Source: Streptomyces sp. SM10 (lineage in GTDB: Bacteria; Actinomycetota; Actinomycetes; Streptomycetales; Streptomycetaceae). From it: a DNA stretch of 64,000 nucleotides. Positions 16,983-25,582 of this stretch are shown here, in pieces. Under the pieces are notes generated by a model. That model did no database searches and was not told the DNA's origin. It saw only the letters and a program-made list of their open reading frames with translations. Location: positions 248,001 through 312,000 of the forward strand of contig NZ_NEUF01000068.1 in NCBI RefSeq assembly GCF_002910915.1, read 5' to 3'. A program made the translations under genes and the position numbers. Numbering within the stretch: the first letter of the stretch is position 1; each line of letters starts with the position of its first letter.

Positions 16983-17231
16983 TCAGGCCTCCTCGCCGTA
17001 GCGCTTCTCGAACTTGGCGACCTGGCCCTCCGTGTCGACCACCCTGGCCTTGCCGGTGAAGAACGGGTGGCTCTCGGCGGAGATCTCCACGTCGATGACC
17101 GGGTAGCTGTTGCCGTCGTCCCAGTCGATCGTCTGCTCGCTCGACGCGGTGGACCTGGTCAGGAAGGCGTACCCGGCGGAGCGGTCGCGGAAGACCACGG
17201 GACGGTACGACGGGTGCTTGTCCTGTTGCAT
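16983..17231 (-). CDS. rpmE2: 50S ribosomal protein L31 type B
   Basis: Ribosomal protein of 82 residues. It starts [16 protein letters not shown], contains the conserved [11 protein letters not shown] and [19 protein letters not shown], and lacks the CxxC zinc ribbon of type A L31, so it is the zinc-independent paralogue. In Streptomyces such genes are induced on zinc limitation by Zur. No AT-rich Zur box is visible in the 100 bases upstream, so control may come from a promoter further up. The ATG at 17231 has AGGAG six bases before it. It lies 101 bases downstream of the MFS gene in the same direction. Confidence 0.93.
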   Translation of the reverse strand: MQQDKHPSYRPVVFRDRSAGYAFLTRSTASSEQTIDWDDGNSYPVIDVEISAESHPFFTGKARVVDTEGQVAKFEKRYGEEA

Positions 17232-17332
17232 GTCTGCTCCTGGAGGTACGGGGATCTCGCGTCCCGGCTCCGGCCAGCCTCGCCAAGGACGGGGTCCCGC
17301 GCGATCCGGGGGCGTCCGTACGGAGCAGGGGG

Positions 17333-18670
17333 TCAGCCGGCGCTCCCGGCGGCCGGATCCGCCGACGGGGTGGCCAGGGTGCGACGGGCCCAGAGCAGCG
17401 TCCCCGCCAGGAGCACGACGGCGCCCAGGAGCCAGGGCAGGGGGCCCGCGGGGAGTACGCCGATGACGACGCCGGCCGCCGCCCCGAGGAGCTGCTGGGC
17501 CAGCGACTGCACGGAGAGGGCGGTCGCCCTGCCCGAGGTGTCGACCCGGCGGTGCAGAAGCTCGTTCTCGCTGGGGCCGGCGGCGCCGAGGCCCAGGTAC
17601 ACCAGTCCGTAACCGGCGGTGGCCACGGCCGCCGGGAACACGCCGGTGGCGCCCACCGTGGCGGCGAGGGCCAGCAGACCTGCCGTGCTCGCCCCGAAGC
17701 TCACCATGATCGCGCGCTCGCCGTCCCCCGCGAGCCGTGCGACCAGCGGCGCCAGCCTGCTGCCTGCCGCGGAGCAGACGAACCCGGCCGCGGCGAGCCC
17801 GGCGAAGAGCACCGCGCCGGACTCGGGGGACCCCGTGGTCTCGGCGGCGCGGCCCGGGGTGAGGAGTTCGAGCGCCGCGAGCGCCGTGCCTGCGGCGCCC
17901 GTGGTCATCAGGATGCGGCGGATCAGCGCGTCCCCGGCCCCGAGCCGCAGTCCCGCGCCGATGGCTCCGGGAACACCTCGCAGGACACCGCGCAGGGTGG
18001 CGGCGGGGCGAGGAGTCTCGGTCAGGGCGCTCAGGACGTAGAAGACGAAGACGACGTGGACGGCCGCGCCGAGCAGCACGGGGACGGACAGCGGCAGGAC
18101 GAGGTCCGAGGTGAGGGTCCGCAGGCGCTCCCCCGGGTCGGTGCCGAGGCCGAGCAGCCACGGCATCCCGCCGCCGAGGAGCACGCCGAGCGCGATGGCG
18201 CCGGACGACGCGGCGCTGCCGCGCGCCAGACCGGTGCGCAGGTCCGCGCCGGGGCCGGCGTGAGCGTGCACGGTGTCGACGTACCAGGCTTCGGCGGGGC
18301 CGCTGGACAGGGCGCGGCCCGCCCCCATGAGGGCCATGCCCGGGACGATCACCCAGGGCGTCGTGCCGAGGGCGATGAGCACGAGGGCGCAGGCGTTGAG
18401 TGTCCCGGCACCGGCGAGGACGGTGCGGCGGCCGATGACGTCGGAGAGACCGCCGGTGGGGAGTTCGAGGGCGGCCACGGTCAGGGAGTGGGCGGCGTAG
18501 GCCGCGGCGACGGCGGCGAGGGTCAGGCCACGCTCGGTGAGCAGCAGCACCATGGGAGCCAGCCCGAGGCCCGCCGGCAGCCAGAAGAGGAACGACACCG
18601 TGACGAATCTGCGGACGGCGGCCTGTTCGGTGAGCGCGGTGTCCGTCCGGGCGCCCTGTGTCCCGGTCAC
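17333..18670 (-). CDS. MFS transporter, 12-TM type
   Basis: Integral membrane carrier of 445 residues with about twelve hydrophobic helices. The MFS motif between helices 2 and 3 reads [17 protein letters not shown], and [18 protein letters not shown] follows in the helix 4-5 region, resembling drug-efflux type permeases. Its GTG start at 18670 overlaps the stop of the upstream ArsR-type regulator (GTGA), so the two are translationally coupled. The regulator very likely controls this exporter. The substrate is unknown. Confidence 0.88.
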   Translation of the reverse strand: MTGTQGARTDTALTEQAAVRRFVTVSFLFWLPAGLGLAPMVLLLTERGLTLAAVAAAYAAHSLTVAALELPTGGLSDVIGRRTVLAGAGTLNACALVLIALGTTPWVIVPGMALMGAGRALSSGPAEAWYVDTVHAHAGPGADLRTGLARGSAASSGAIALGVLLGGGMPWLLGLGTDPGERLRTLTSDLVLPLSVPVLLGAAVHVVFVFYVLSALTETPRPAATLRGVLRGVPGAIGAGLRLGAGDALIRRILMTTGAAGTALAALELLTPGRAAETTGSPESGAVLFAGLAAAGFVCSAAGSRLAPLVARLAGDGERAIMVSFGASTAGLLALAATVGATGVFPAAVATAGYGLVYLGLGAAGPSENELLHRRVDTSGRATALSVQSLAQQLLGAAAGVVIGVLPAGPLPWLLGAVVLLAGTLLWARRTLATPSADPAAGSAG

Positions 18671-19299
18671 GTGGCGGTTCCGGTGCCGGAGGCGTCGCCC
18701 GCGGGTTCGCCCGGTCCGGTGCGGGCCAGCGGGAGTCCGGCGGTGAGCAGCACGACGCGCTCGGCCCGGGGGTCGTGCTCGTCGCGGCCGGTCAGCTCGG
18801 CCACCTTGGCGCGGATCGTGTCCTGGAGCTCGCGGAGGGACTCGGGCGTGAGCCGGGGCATGAGGTCGTCGATCCCCGAGGAGTCGTGCCACTCCTCACC
18901 GAGCCGGCCCGCCTCGATGTCCGCCTCGTGCCGGTCCAGCGTCTCCTGGAGGTGCTCGATCTGGCGGCGCCTGCCCAGGACGAGCATGGACCGGCCCGCC
19001 GGAGTGGCCAGCATGGCGGCGCTGCTCGTCGTGGTGACGGAGTGGACGGCCTTCCAGCGGCGCTCACGTCCGTCGCGGTGCTCGGCCTCGGCGACGAAGG
19101 CGTACTTGGCCAGCACCCGCAGGTGGTAGCTGGTCGAGGCGGACGACTCCCCCGTGCGGACCGCCAGCTCGCTCGCGGTGGCCGGTCCGTGCTGCCGCAG
19201 CAGGCCGAGCAGCCTCAGACGCAGGGGGTGGGTGAGCGCCTTCAGGGCTGCCGAGTCACGCTCGGGATCGAGTACGCGGTGCGACGCGTCGTTGTCCAT
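18667..19299 (-). CDS. ArsR-type winged-helix transcriptional regulator
   Basis: Protein of 210 residues. The N-terminal winged helix (about 15-90) contains [39 protein letters not shown] as the recognition helix, and the wing [11 protein letters not shown]. The C-terminal part has a probable coiled coil ([20 protein letters not shown]) for dimerisation. No metal-binding cysteines are visible, so it is not a classical metal sensor. Divergent spacing and coupling suggest autoregulation and control of the MFS exporter. A leaderless promoter and paired repeats lie directly upstream. Confidence 0.87.
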   Translation of the reverse strand: MDNDASHRVLDPERDSAALKALTHPLRLRLLGLLRQHGPATASELAVRTGESSASTSYHLRVLAKYAFVAEAEHRDGRERRWKAVHSVTTTSSAAMLATPAGRSMLVLGRRRQIEHLQETLDRHEADIEAGRLGEEWHDSSGIDDLMPRLTPESLRELQDTIRAKVAELTGRDEHDPRAERVVLLTAGLPLARTGPGEPAGDASGTGTAT

Positions 19300-19305
19300 G
19301 GCGGC

Positions 19306-19351
19306 AGCCTAGAGCGCCGGAGGACTTTGCCAAATAGTTTTTGCAGAATTT
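19306..19351 (-). promoter_or_regulatory. Promoter and candidate operator of the ArsR/MFS operon
   Basis: On the minus strand TTGGCA (19333-19328) is followed after 16 bases by TAGGCT (19311-19306), six bases before the ATG. This predicts a leaderless or nearly leaderless transcript. Overlapping it are two direct repeats, TTGCCAAAT and TTGCAGAAT, 14 bases apart, in unusually AT-rich sequence: a likely binding site for the regulator. Confidence 0.55.
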
Positions 19352-19366
19352 CTTTGGGAAACCCGC

Positions 19367-20242
19367 TCAGCCCCCTGCCGCCTCCTCCACCGCCTCGGCC
19401 ACGAGCGTGAGGAAGAGCGCGTGGGCCCGTGGGCTGCACAGGGGTTCCGGATTCCACGGCACGCTCCGCGCACTCCGGCCCGCCGCCCTCCAGGCGGGGG
19501 CGGTGATTCCGTCGAGCGGCACCGCGTTGGACCGGATGTCCGTCAGGACGATGCCGGGCTCCAGGGCAGCGACGCCCGCCCAGTCGACGGTGGCCCAGTT
19601 GACACCCGCCCCCTCGGGCGGCGAGACGAGATCGACCCCCAGCTCGGCCAGGACGCGCAGCTCGGGCCACATCTGCGGCCGGGCGGCGTACGCCTCCTCC
19701 TGGCTCGCGGGCGAGAGGGCCACCACCCTGGGGCCGCGGTCACCCACGGCGGCACGGAGCCGCTCACGGGCGGCGCGCAGGTCACCCGCCGCGTCCGGGA
19801 CCGATGCGCCGCCGAGAGAGCGGGCGAGCTCGGCGAACCGCTCGGCGACCCGGTCCAGGGTGCGCGCCTGGCCCACGTCGATCACGACGACGGGGACGCT
19901 CTCCTCGAGGTGCTTGGCGGTGTCCGGGTCCAGCCCGTAGAGCTGACCGTGGCCGTAGCTGACGGCGACGACCAGGTCGGGCCTGCCCCGTAACAGCGTG
20001 TCCACGTCCAGGTCGTCACCCGCGCCCCGGTAGTCCACGGAGTCCAGCGGGAGCGTGCCCGTCTTCGCGCGGTCGGGCTCCGCCCCGTCGTGTCCGGAGC
20101 CGAAGATGCCCTCCGGGCGTATCCCGTAGTCCCACAGCGTCGCTCCCGCCTGGATGTACGCGAGCACCCGGGACGGCCGGCGGTCCGCCGCCACCAGTCG
20201 GCCCCGGTCGTCCGCGAAGCTCCACGCGCTGCCCTCGGTCAT
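19367..20242 (-). CDS. Periplasmic-binding-like (siderophore/BtuF-type) protein without export signal
   Basis: Protein of 291 residues with the fold of iron-siderophore or cobalamin ABC substrate-binding proteins: RPSRVLAYIQAGATLWDYGI, RPDLVVAVSYG, VPVVVID and PEGAGVNWATVDWAGVAAL. There is no signal peptide or lipobox; the protein starts directly with MTEGSAWSFADDRGRLV. Comparable cytosolic members occur in Streptomyces. It could be a diverged sensor or enzyme, or its export signal may have been lost. ATG 20242 is used; GTG 20251 is possible. No permease or ATPase gene is adjacent. Confidence 0.7.
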   Translation of the reverse strand: MTEGSAWSFADDRGRLVAADRRPSRVLAYIQAGATLWDYGIRPEGIFGSGHDGAEPDRAKTGTLPLDSVDYRGAGDDLDVDTLLRGRPDLVVAVSYGHGQLYGLDPDTAKHLEESVPVVVIDVGQARTLDRVAERFAELARSLGGASVPDAAGDLRAARERLRAAVGDRGPRVVALSPASQEEAYAARPQMWPELRVLAELGVDLVSPPEGAGVNWATVDWAGVAALEPGIVLTDIRSNAVPLDGITAPAWRAAGRSARSVPWNPEPLCSPRAHALFLTLVAEAVEEAAGG

Positions 20243-20247
20243 GCCGC

Positions 20248-20463
20248 TCACCCCTCCGAACCGGCGGCCCTGGCCCTCTCCCGGGCTCGCACTCCACAAC
20301 CTGCCCAGCCCGCGGGCTCCACACCCTCCGTGGTCCGCCCCAGATACGTGAGGGGCCCGGGGTCGGGAACGTCGATCACCTCGAAGCCGAGCCGGTCGTA
20401 GAACGCTCTGGCAGGGGAGTTCGCGGTGAGCATGGACAGGTGGAGGCACGTCAGGGCACCTCG
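20248..20463 (-). pseudogene. GNAT acetyltransferase remnant (C-terminal end only)
   Basis: The frame carries the terminal part of a GNAT domain: LTANSPARAFYDRLGFEVIDV followed by a short tail with RTTEGVEPAGW. The acetyl-CoA-binding motif A and everything before it are missing, replaced upstream by the YihY gene in another frame. An ATG at 20433 could yield 61 residues, but these could not bind acetyl-CoA alone. It is best read as a gene remnant that the YihY gene now abuts. Confidence 0.6.
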
Positions 20464-21362
20464 CTCCCCCGGGTCCCGGCCGTACGTGACAGCTCGACGT
20501 TGAACTGGGCTCCGGTCAGGAGCGCCAGGTTGGTGAACCAGATCCAGATCAGGAAGACGACCCGGCCGGCCAGCGAACCGTACAGCCGGCTGTAGCTGCC
20601 GATGTGCGTCGCGTAGAGCGCGAAACCGGCCGACGCGATCAGCCAGAGGAAGGCGGCCAGGACACCCCCGGGCAGCCCTTGGCGCAGCCCCCTCGCGGAG
20701 CGCGGCCCGGTGTTGAAGAGGACCACGATGAGGCAGACGGCCAGGCAGAGCAGCACGGGCCACTTGAGGCCCGCCCAAAGCGTCTCGCCCGCCTGCGCGA
20801 GACCGGCCCTGCGGCCCAGCCAGCGGGCCAGGGGGCCGGTGAGCACGAGGGCGAAGGCGCTCGACATCAGCAGGACGAGGAGCCCGAGGGCCGAGGCCAC
20901 GATGATGGGCGCCTGGCGCAGCGGGGGCCTGGTGTCCTTCACCTGGTGCATCGCGTGCATCGCACGGCGGAAGACCGCGAGGTAGCTGGAGGCCGACCAG
21001 ACGGCGCTGACGCTTCCGGTGGCCACGAGCAGCCACACGGCGGTGCGCTCATGGGTGGCCGCCTCCAGGGGCCTGCGCAGGGCCGCACCCGACTCGGCGG
21101 GCGCGAAGGCCGTGATGTCGGCGATCAGGGCGTTGGTCGCACCGGGGGTGGCCAGACCGATGACGGAGACGGTGACCAGGAGCGCCGGGAGCAGCGCGAG
21201 GATCGCGTAGTAGGTGAGCGCCGCCGCCCAGTCGGAGAGGTCGTCGTTCCACAGCGACACGGGGGTACGGCGCAGAGCGGTGCGCCAGCGCCTCCCCCGC
21301 GCGGCGCGCCCTGCCGGGGGTGCGGTCGGTTCCGCGACGGGGTCGTCGGTCCTGCTGGACAC
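20451..21362 (-). CDS. YihY/BrkB-family inner membrane protein
   Basis: Membrane protein of 303 residues with about six transmembrane helices. Family features are WNDDLSDWAAALTYYAILAL at the N-terminus, WSASSYLAVFRRAMHAMH and the C-terminal GSYSRLYGSLAGRVVFLIW. The family was once annotated as ribonuclease BN in error; its function is unknown, with envelope integrity or transport suggested. GTG 21362 has a GGAG about eight bases upstream. The C-terminus runs into the GNAT remnant. Confidence 0.88.
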   Translation of the reverse strand: MSSRTDDPVAEPTAPPAGRAARGRRWRTALRRTPVSLWNDDLSDWAAALTYYAILALLPALLVTVSVIGLATPGATNALIADITAFAPAESGAALRRPLEAATHERTAVWLLVATGSVSAVWSASSYLAVFRRAMHAMHQVKDTRPPLRQAPIIVASALGLLVLLMSSAFALVLTGPLARWLGRRAGLAQAGETLWAGLKWPVLLCLAVCLIVVLFNTGPRSARGLRQGLPGGVLAAFLWLIASAGFALYATHIGSYSRLYGSLAGRVVFLIWIWFTNLALLTGAQFNVELSRTAGTRGSEVP

Positions 21363-21483
21363 GCGGATACTCCGGGGGGACGTAGGAAGGGGCGGACGGT
21401 CGGGCCGCCGGGCACAGCTGCGACCCGGCGTACCGCCTCCCTTTCTCTCATGCCTCCGTCCCGCCGGAGTACTCCAGGTCGGC

Positions 21484-21801
21484 TCAGTCGTTGACGGCGG
21501 TGAGCAGCACCACCGAGTCCTCCAGGGCCAGCAGCCCGTGCCGCTCCTGGGGGATGGGGTGCAGCCCGCCCGCCGCGAGGTCCACGTCCCCGGACCCCGC
21601 CGTGAGCCGGACGGCTCCGCGCAGCACCTGGAGGGACGCCGCGGGCGGCGCGTTGTGCTCGTCCAGGGCGGACCCCGCGGTGAGCGCGATCACCGTCTGC
21701 CGCAGTGGCTCCTGGCGCAGCAGCAGATGTGCGCTGCGCCCGTGGGCGTGGGCGCGGGCCGCGGCCAGGTGCTCGTCGGCGAGAGCGTTGAGATCGTCCA
21801 T
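21484..21801 (-). CDS. Small cupin-domain protein, 105 residues
   Basis: Single beta-barrel domain, with hallmark ALTAGSALDEHNAPPAASLQVLRGAVRL (read in pieces) and HPIPQERHGLLALEDS. The metal-ligand histidines of cupin motif 1 are reduced to one (DEHN), and motif 2 keeps RHGLLA. It starts at ATG 21801. Its role is unknown; small cupins of this type often accompany stress or redox genes. It lies 32 bases downstream of the alpha-glucosidase gene in the same direction, so it may be the last gene of that operon. Confidence 0.75.
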   Translation of the reverse strand: MDDLNALADEHLAAARAHAHGRSAHLLLRQEPLRQTVIALTAGSALDEHNAPPAASLQVLRGAVRLTAGSGDVDLAAGGLHPIPQERHGLLALEDSVVLLTAVND

Positions 21802-21833
21802 ACGACCACTGTGCCGCAGCCCCCGCTCCCCCG

Positions 21834-23468
21834 CTATCGCGTGCCGCGCAGCCAGGCCGCCGTGTCGTCGGGAAGCAGCCCCGCGGGGTCCAGCGGGGCA
21901 CTGGTCAGCAGGATCTCTTCGTGGCCGGGGAGCGGCACGGGGCTTCCCGAGAGGTTGACGACACAGATCAGGCCCTCGGTCCGCGCGAACGCGAGGACGC
22001 CCGGGGAGGAGGGCAGCCAGTTCAGCCGTCCGTCGGCGCTCTCGCCGGGGACCGCGGCGAAGCCGGGTCCGGCGCGTCGCAGCCCCAGGGCCTCGCGGTA
22101 CAGGCGGAGCATGGAGCCGGGATCGGCGCTCTGCTCGTCGGCGGCGTACGAGGGCCATGACGCCGGCTGGGGAAGCCAGGGGTCGACCGTGGATCCGAAG
22201 CCCGCGTGGGGCTCGGCGGCGGACCACGGCAGGGGGACCCGGCAACCGTCGCGCCCCGGGTCGATCCCGCCGGAGCGCAGGTGCATCGGGTCCTGGATCC
22301 GGTCGCGCGGGATGTCGGCCTCGGGCAGGCCGAGCTCCTCTCCCTGGTACAGGTAGACGGCGCCCGGCAGTGCCAGGGAGAGCAGGGCGGCGGCCCGGGC
22401 CCTGCGGGTGCCGAGCTCCAGGTCGGTGGGCGTGTCGAAGACCTTGGCCGCGAAGTCGAAGCCGGTCGCCTCGCGTCCGTAGCGGGTGACCGTGCGGGTC
22501 ACGTCGTGGTTGCACAGCACCCAGGTGGCGGGTGCTCCCACCGGTGCGTGCTCGGCGAGCGTGTCGTCGATCGCGGAGCGCAGCAGCCCGGCGTCCCAGG
22601 GGCAGGCCAGGAAGTTGAAGTTGAAGGCGGTGTGCAGCTCGTCGGGGCGCAGGTAGCGGGCGAAGCGCTCGGAGTCGGGGAGCCAGACCTCGCCGACGAA
22701 GACGCCGTCGTACGTGTCGGCGATGGCGCGCCACGAGCGGTAGATGTCGTGGAGCTCGTCCCGGTCGACGTAGGGGTGGGGATCGACGTCCTTGACGAAG
22801 TCGGGCAGGGCAGGGTCCTTGGCGAGCAGGGCCGCCGAGTCGATCCGCACCCCGGCCACGCCCCGTTCGAACCAGAAGCGCAGGACGTCCTCGTGCTCCT
22901 GGCGGACCGCGGGGTGCGCCCAGTTGAGGTCGGGCTGGCCGGGGGCGAACAGGTGGAGGTACCACTGGCCGTCCTCGATCCTGGTCCACGGGGTGCCGCC
23001 GAATTCTGAGACCCAGTCGTTGGGCGGGATCTCCCCGTGGTCGCCGCGCCCTTCCCGGAAGTGGAAGAGCGCGCGCTCGGGGCTGCCGGGGGCGGCGTCG
23101 AGCGCGGCCCGGAACCAGCTGTGCTGGTCGGAGACGTGGTTGGGGACGATGTCGATGATGGTGCGGATGCCCAGCTCACGGGCTTCCACGATGAGCTTCT
23201 CCGCCTCGGCGAGGTGGCCGAAGGCGGGGTCGATGGCCCGGTAGTCGGCCACGTCGTAGCCCCCGTCGGCCAGCGGGGAGAGGTACCAGGGGGTGAACCA
23301 CAGTGCGTCGACGCCCAGTTCGACCAGGTACGGCAGCCTGGCCCGTACTCCTGCGAGGTCGCCGGTGCCGTCTCCGTCGCCGTCGGCGAAGCTGCGTACG
23401 TAGATCTGGTAGATGGCGGCGTCGCGCCACCAGGATGCGGTGGCCTCGGTCGGACGGATGGCTGCCAC
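21834..23468 (-). CDS. aglA: Intracellular GH13 alpha-glucosidase (AglA-type)
   Basis: Glycoside hydrolase family 13 enzyme of 544 residues that releases glucose from imported alpha-glucosides. The (beta/alpha)8 motifs are complete: DIVPNHVSDQHSWF (region I), GVRIDSAALL with the nucleophile Asp (about 206), VFVGEVWL with the acid/base Glu (about 259) and LCNHDVTR with the stabilising Asp (about 322). There is no signal peptide, so it acts in the cytoplasm. The gene follows the two sugar permeases and binding protein at 23575-26998, the same order as the Streptomyces agl operon for maltose/trehalose/sucrose-type sugars. Confidence 0.9.
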   Translation of the reverse strand: MAAIRPTEATASWWRDAAIYQIYVRSFADGDGDGTGDLAGVRARLPYLVELGVDALWFTPWYLSPLADGGYDVADYRAIDPAFGHLAEAEKLIVEARELGIRTIIDIVPNHVSDQHSWFRAALDAAPGSPERALFHFREGRGDHGEIPPNDWVSEFGGTPWTRIEDGQWYLHLFAPGQPDLNWAHPAVRQEHEDVLRFWFERGVAGVRIDSAALLAKDPALPDFVKDVDPHPYVDRDELHDIYRSWRAIADTYDGVFVGEVWLPDSERFARYLRPDELHTAFNFNFLACPWDAGLLRSAIDDTLAEHAPVGAPATWVLCNHDVTRTVTRYGREATGFDFAAKVFDTPTDLELGTRRARAAALLSLALPGAVYLYQGEELGLPEADIPRDRIQDPMHLRSGGIDPGRDGCRVPLPWSAAEPHAGFGSTVDPWLPQPASWPSYAADEQSADPGSMLRLYREALGLRRAGPGFAAVPGESADGRLNWLPSSPGVLAFARTEGLICVVNLSGSPVPLPGHEEILLTSAPLDPAGLLPDDTAAWLRGTR

Positions 23469-23574
23469 GTGGCGTTCCTTTCGGGCAGGAGGTACTCCGC
23501 CCCCGGCCCTGGCGCGGGGCGTGCGGTGGAAGGGCCGGCGGCGGAGTGCTGGAGGGAGCGGTGGTGCGGGTGCG

Positions 23575-24516
23575 TCAGCCCTTCAGGCCGCCCGCGGTGA
23601 GACCGCTCATGATGTTGCGCTGGAAGAGCAGGAAGATCAGCAGCGTCGGGACGGACGCGATGGTCAGCGCCGCGATGAGGACGTTCTGCGGGACCCCGTT
23701 GGAGAGCGAGTAGATGCCGACGTTGAGGGTCTGCTTGGCCGGGTCGGGCAGGGTGAGCATCGGCCAGAGGAAGTCCTTCCAGACTCCGACGACCGCGAAG
23801 ATGGAGACGACGCCGAGGATCGGTCTCGATATCGGCAGGATGATGGAGCGCAGGGTGCGCAGGGGCGAGGCGCCGTCGATGGCCGCCGCGTCCAGGAGCT
23901 CGCCCGGGATCGAGTCGAAGAACCGCTTCAGCAGGAAGATGTTGAAGGCGTTGGTGACCGAGGGCAGCCAGATCGCCCAGGGCGAGTTGAGCAGGTTGCG
24001 TTCAAAGATCGGCACGTCGAGGACCGTGAGGTACTGCGGGACCACGAGCACGGTCGCCGGGATCATCAGGGTGGCGAGCATCATGCCGAGGATGACCTTG
24101 CCGAACATCGGCCGCAGCTTGGACAGCGAGTAGGCGGCCGCCACGTCGAGGACCAGCTGGAAGGCCAGCGCCCCGAAGGCGTAGTAGAGGGTGTTGAAGA
24201 GGAGTTTGGACAGGCCCATCACGGTCCACGCCCGGGAGTAGTTCTCCGTGTGGACCGAGGAGGGGAAGGCGCTGGGAGGGGACTGCACCACTTCCTGGGT
24301 GGTCTTGAGTCCGCCGGTGACCATCCAGTACAGGGGGCCGAGGAACGCGAGCGTGAAGGCCGCCACCACCACGGCGAAGATGATCCAGTAGAGGACCTTC
24401 CCCCGGGGCCGGCCGAGCTGTGCGGGTGAGATCAGGGTCCGCTGGCGGCTCTCGTCCGCCTCCCGGCGGCGTGCCCGGCCGGGTCCGCGCCGCGACACAA
24501 GCGTGTTCGATGCCAT
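23575..24516 (-). CDS. aglG: Alpha-glucoside ABC transporter permease, MalG type
   Basis: Inner-membrane permease of 313 residues with six predicted helices after a cytosolic N-terminus. The EAA loop that contacts the ATPase reads ELLDAAAIDGASPLRTLRSIILP. The C-terminal GLTAGGLKG ending is typical of MalG partners. It pairs with the permease encoded at 24532; the two genes are 15 bases apart. No ATP-binding subunit is encoded in the window. In Streptomyces the shared MsiK ATPase serves several sugar importers, which fits its absence here. Confidence 0.9.
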   Translation of the reverse strand: MASNTLVSRRGPGRARRREADESRQRTLISPAQLGRPRGKVLYWIIFAVVVAAFTLAFLGPLYWMVTGGLKTTQEVVQSPPSAFPSSVHTENYSRAWTVMGLSKLLFNTLYYAFGALAFQLVLDVAAAYSLSKLRPMFGKVILGMMLATLMIPATVLVVPQYLTVLDVPIFERNLLNSPWAIWLPSVTNAFNIFLLKRFFDSIPGELLDAAAIDGASPLRTLRSIILPISRPILGVVSIFAVVGVWKDFLWPMLTLPDPAKQTLNVGIYSLSNGVPQNVLIAALTIASVPTLLIFLLFQRNIMSGLTAGGLKG

Positions 24517-24531
24517 CGTCGTGCTCCCGTC

Positions 24532-25494
24532 CTAGTCTTCGCTGCTGCGGCTGAGGCGTACGTACACCGCGGAGAAGCCCGCGAGGACGACCAGCAGGAG
24601 GAGGCCGAGGGCCGCCGCTCCGCCGTAGTTGTTGAAGTTGAAGGCGTACTGGTAGATGAGGTAGACGACGGTCGTGGTGGAGCCCTCGGGGCCCGCGCCG
24701 TTGGTGAGCAGGAAGGGCTCGGTGAAGACCTGCATCGTCGCGATGATCTGCATGAGCAGCAGGAGCGACAGGATGAGCCGGGTCTGCGGGATGGTGACGT
24801 GCCAGATCTTGCGCAGCAGTCCCGCGCCGTCGAGCTCGGCCGCCTCGTACAGCTCGCCGGGGATGCCCTGGAGGGCGGCGAGGTAGATGAGCGTGGCTCC
24901 CCCCATGTTCATCCAGGTCGAGGCGATGACGACGGAGAGCATGGAGGTGTCGGGGTCCTGGAGCCATTGCAGTGCCGGCAGGTGCAGGAGTTCCAGGATG
25001 CGGTTGAAGAGTCCGTAGCCGGGGTCGTAGAAGTACTTGAAGAGCAGGACCGAGGCGACCGGCGGCAGCATCACCGGCAGGTACACCAGGAGACGCAGAT
25101 ACCCCTGCGCGTGCCGGAATTCGTTGAGCACGACGGCGACGACGAACGGGACCGCGAAGCCCAGGACGAGCGCCAGGACGGTGAAGAGCAGGGTGTTGCG
25201 CCATGCCTGCCAGAACGCCGGGTCGTTGAAGACGTAGCTCAGGTTGGACCAGCCGGCCCAGGTCGTCGTGCCGTCCTCGGTCTTCTGGAAGGCCAGGACG
25301 AACTCCCTGGCCATGGGATACCAGGAGAAGAAGGAGAAACAGAGGACGGCTCCGATCAGGAAGCCGTGCGCCGAGATGTTGCGGCGCAGGGCGCGCACGA
25401 ACTCCTCACGGCCGGAGTCCGGCCCGGTGGGCCGCGGGTGGTGCCCGGGTGGCGGTGCGCTCGCCTTCCCGGTGGACAGGGTGGGGGCCGACAT
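24532..25494 (-). CDS. aglF: Alpha-glucoside ABC transporter permease, MalF type
   Basis: Inner-membrane permease of 320 residues with six helices and a Pro-rich N-terminal extension. The EAA loop reads ELYEAAELDGAGLLRKIWHVTIPQ (in pieces), and GFLIGAVLCFSFFSWYPMAREFVLAF is the first helix. It partners the MalG-type permease downstream and the lipoprotein receptor upstream. The order receptor, MalF, MalG, glucosidase is that of the Streptomyces agl operon. A hallmark of binding-protein-dependent import is thus complete apart from the ATPase. Confidence 0.9.
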   Translation of the reverse strand: MSAPTLSTGKASAPPPGHHPRPTGPDSGREEFVRALRRNISAHGFLIGAVLCFSFFSWYPMAREFVLAFQKTEDGTTTWAGWSNLSYVFNDPAFWQAWRNTLLFTVLALVLGFAVPFVVAVVLNEFRHAQGYLRLLVYLPVMLPPVASVLLFKYFYDPGYGLFNRILELLHLPALQWLQDPDTSMLSVVIASTWMNMGGATLIYLAALQGIPGELYEAAELDGAGLLRKIWHVTIPQTRLILSLLLLMQIIATMQVFTEPFLLTNGAGPEGSTTTVVYLIYQYAFNFNNYGGAAALGLLLLVVLAGFSAVYVRLSRSSED

Positions 25495-25582
25495 GGTCTC
25501 TCCTCGGTGCCGGTGCAGTCGCTCGCAGACGGACGGTGCGGATGCGGGGCCGGGCCCGCCCGGCCCGGCCTCCGCACGTCCG

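Noticed and set aside
16931..17340. Zur box for rpmE2
   Set aside because: No AT-rich TGAAAATGATTTTCA-like sequence in the 100 bases upstream of the start or near its end.
17552..19129. 525-codon rightward frame across the MFS and ArsR genes
   Set aside because: Compositional artefact opposite two well-supported genes that are coupled to each other.
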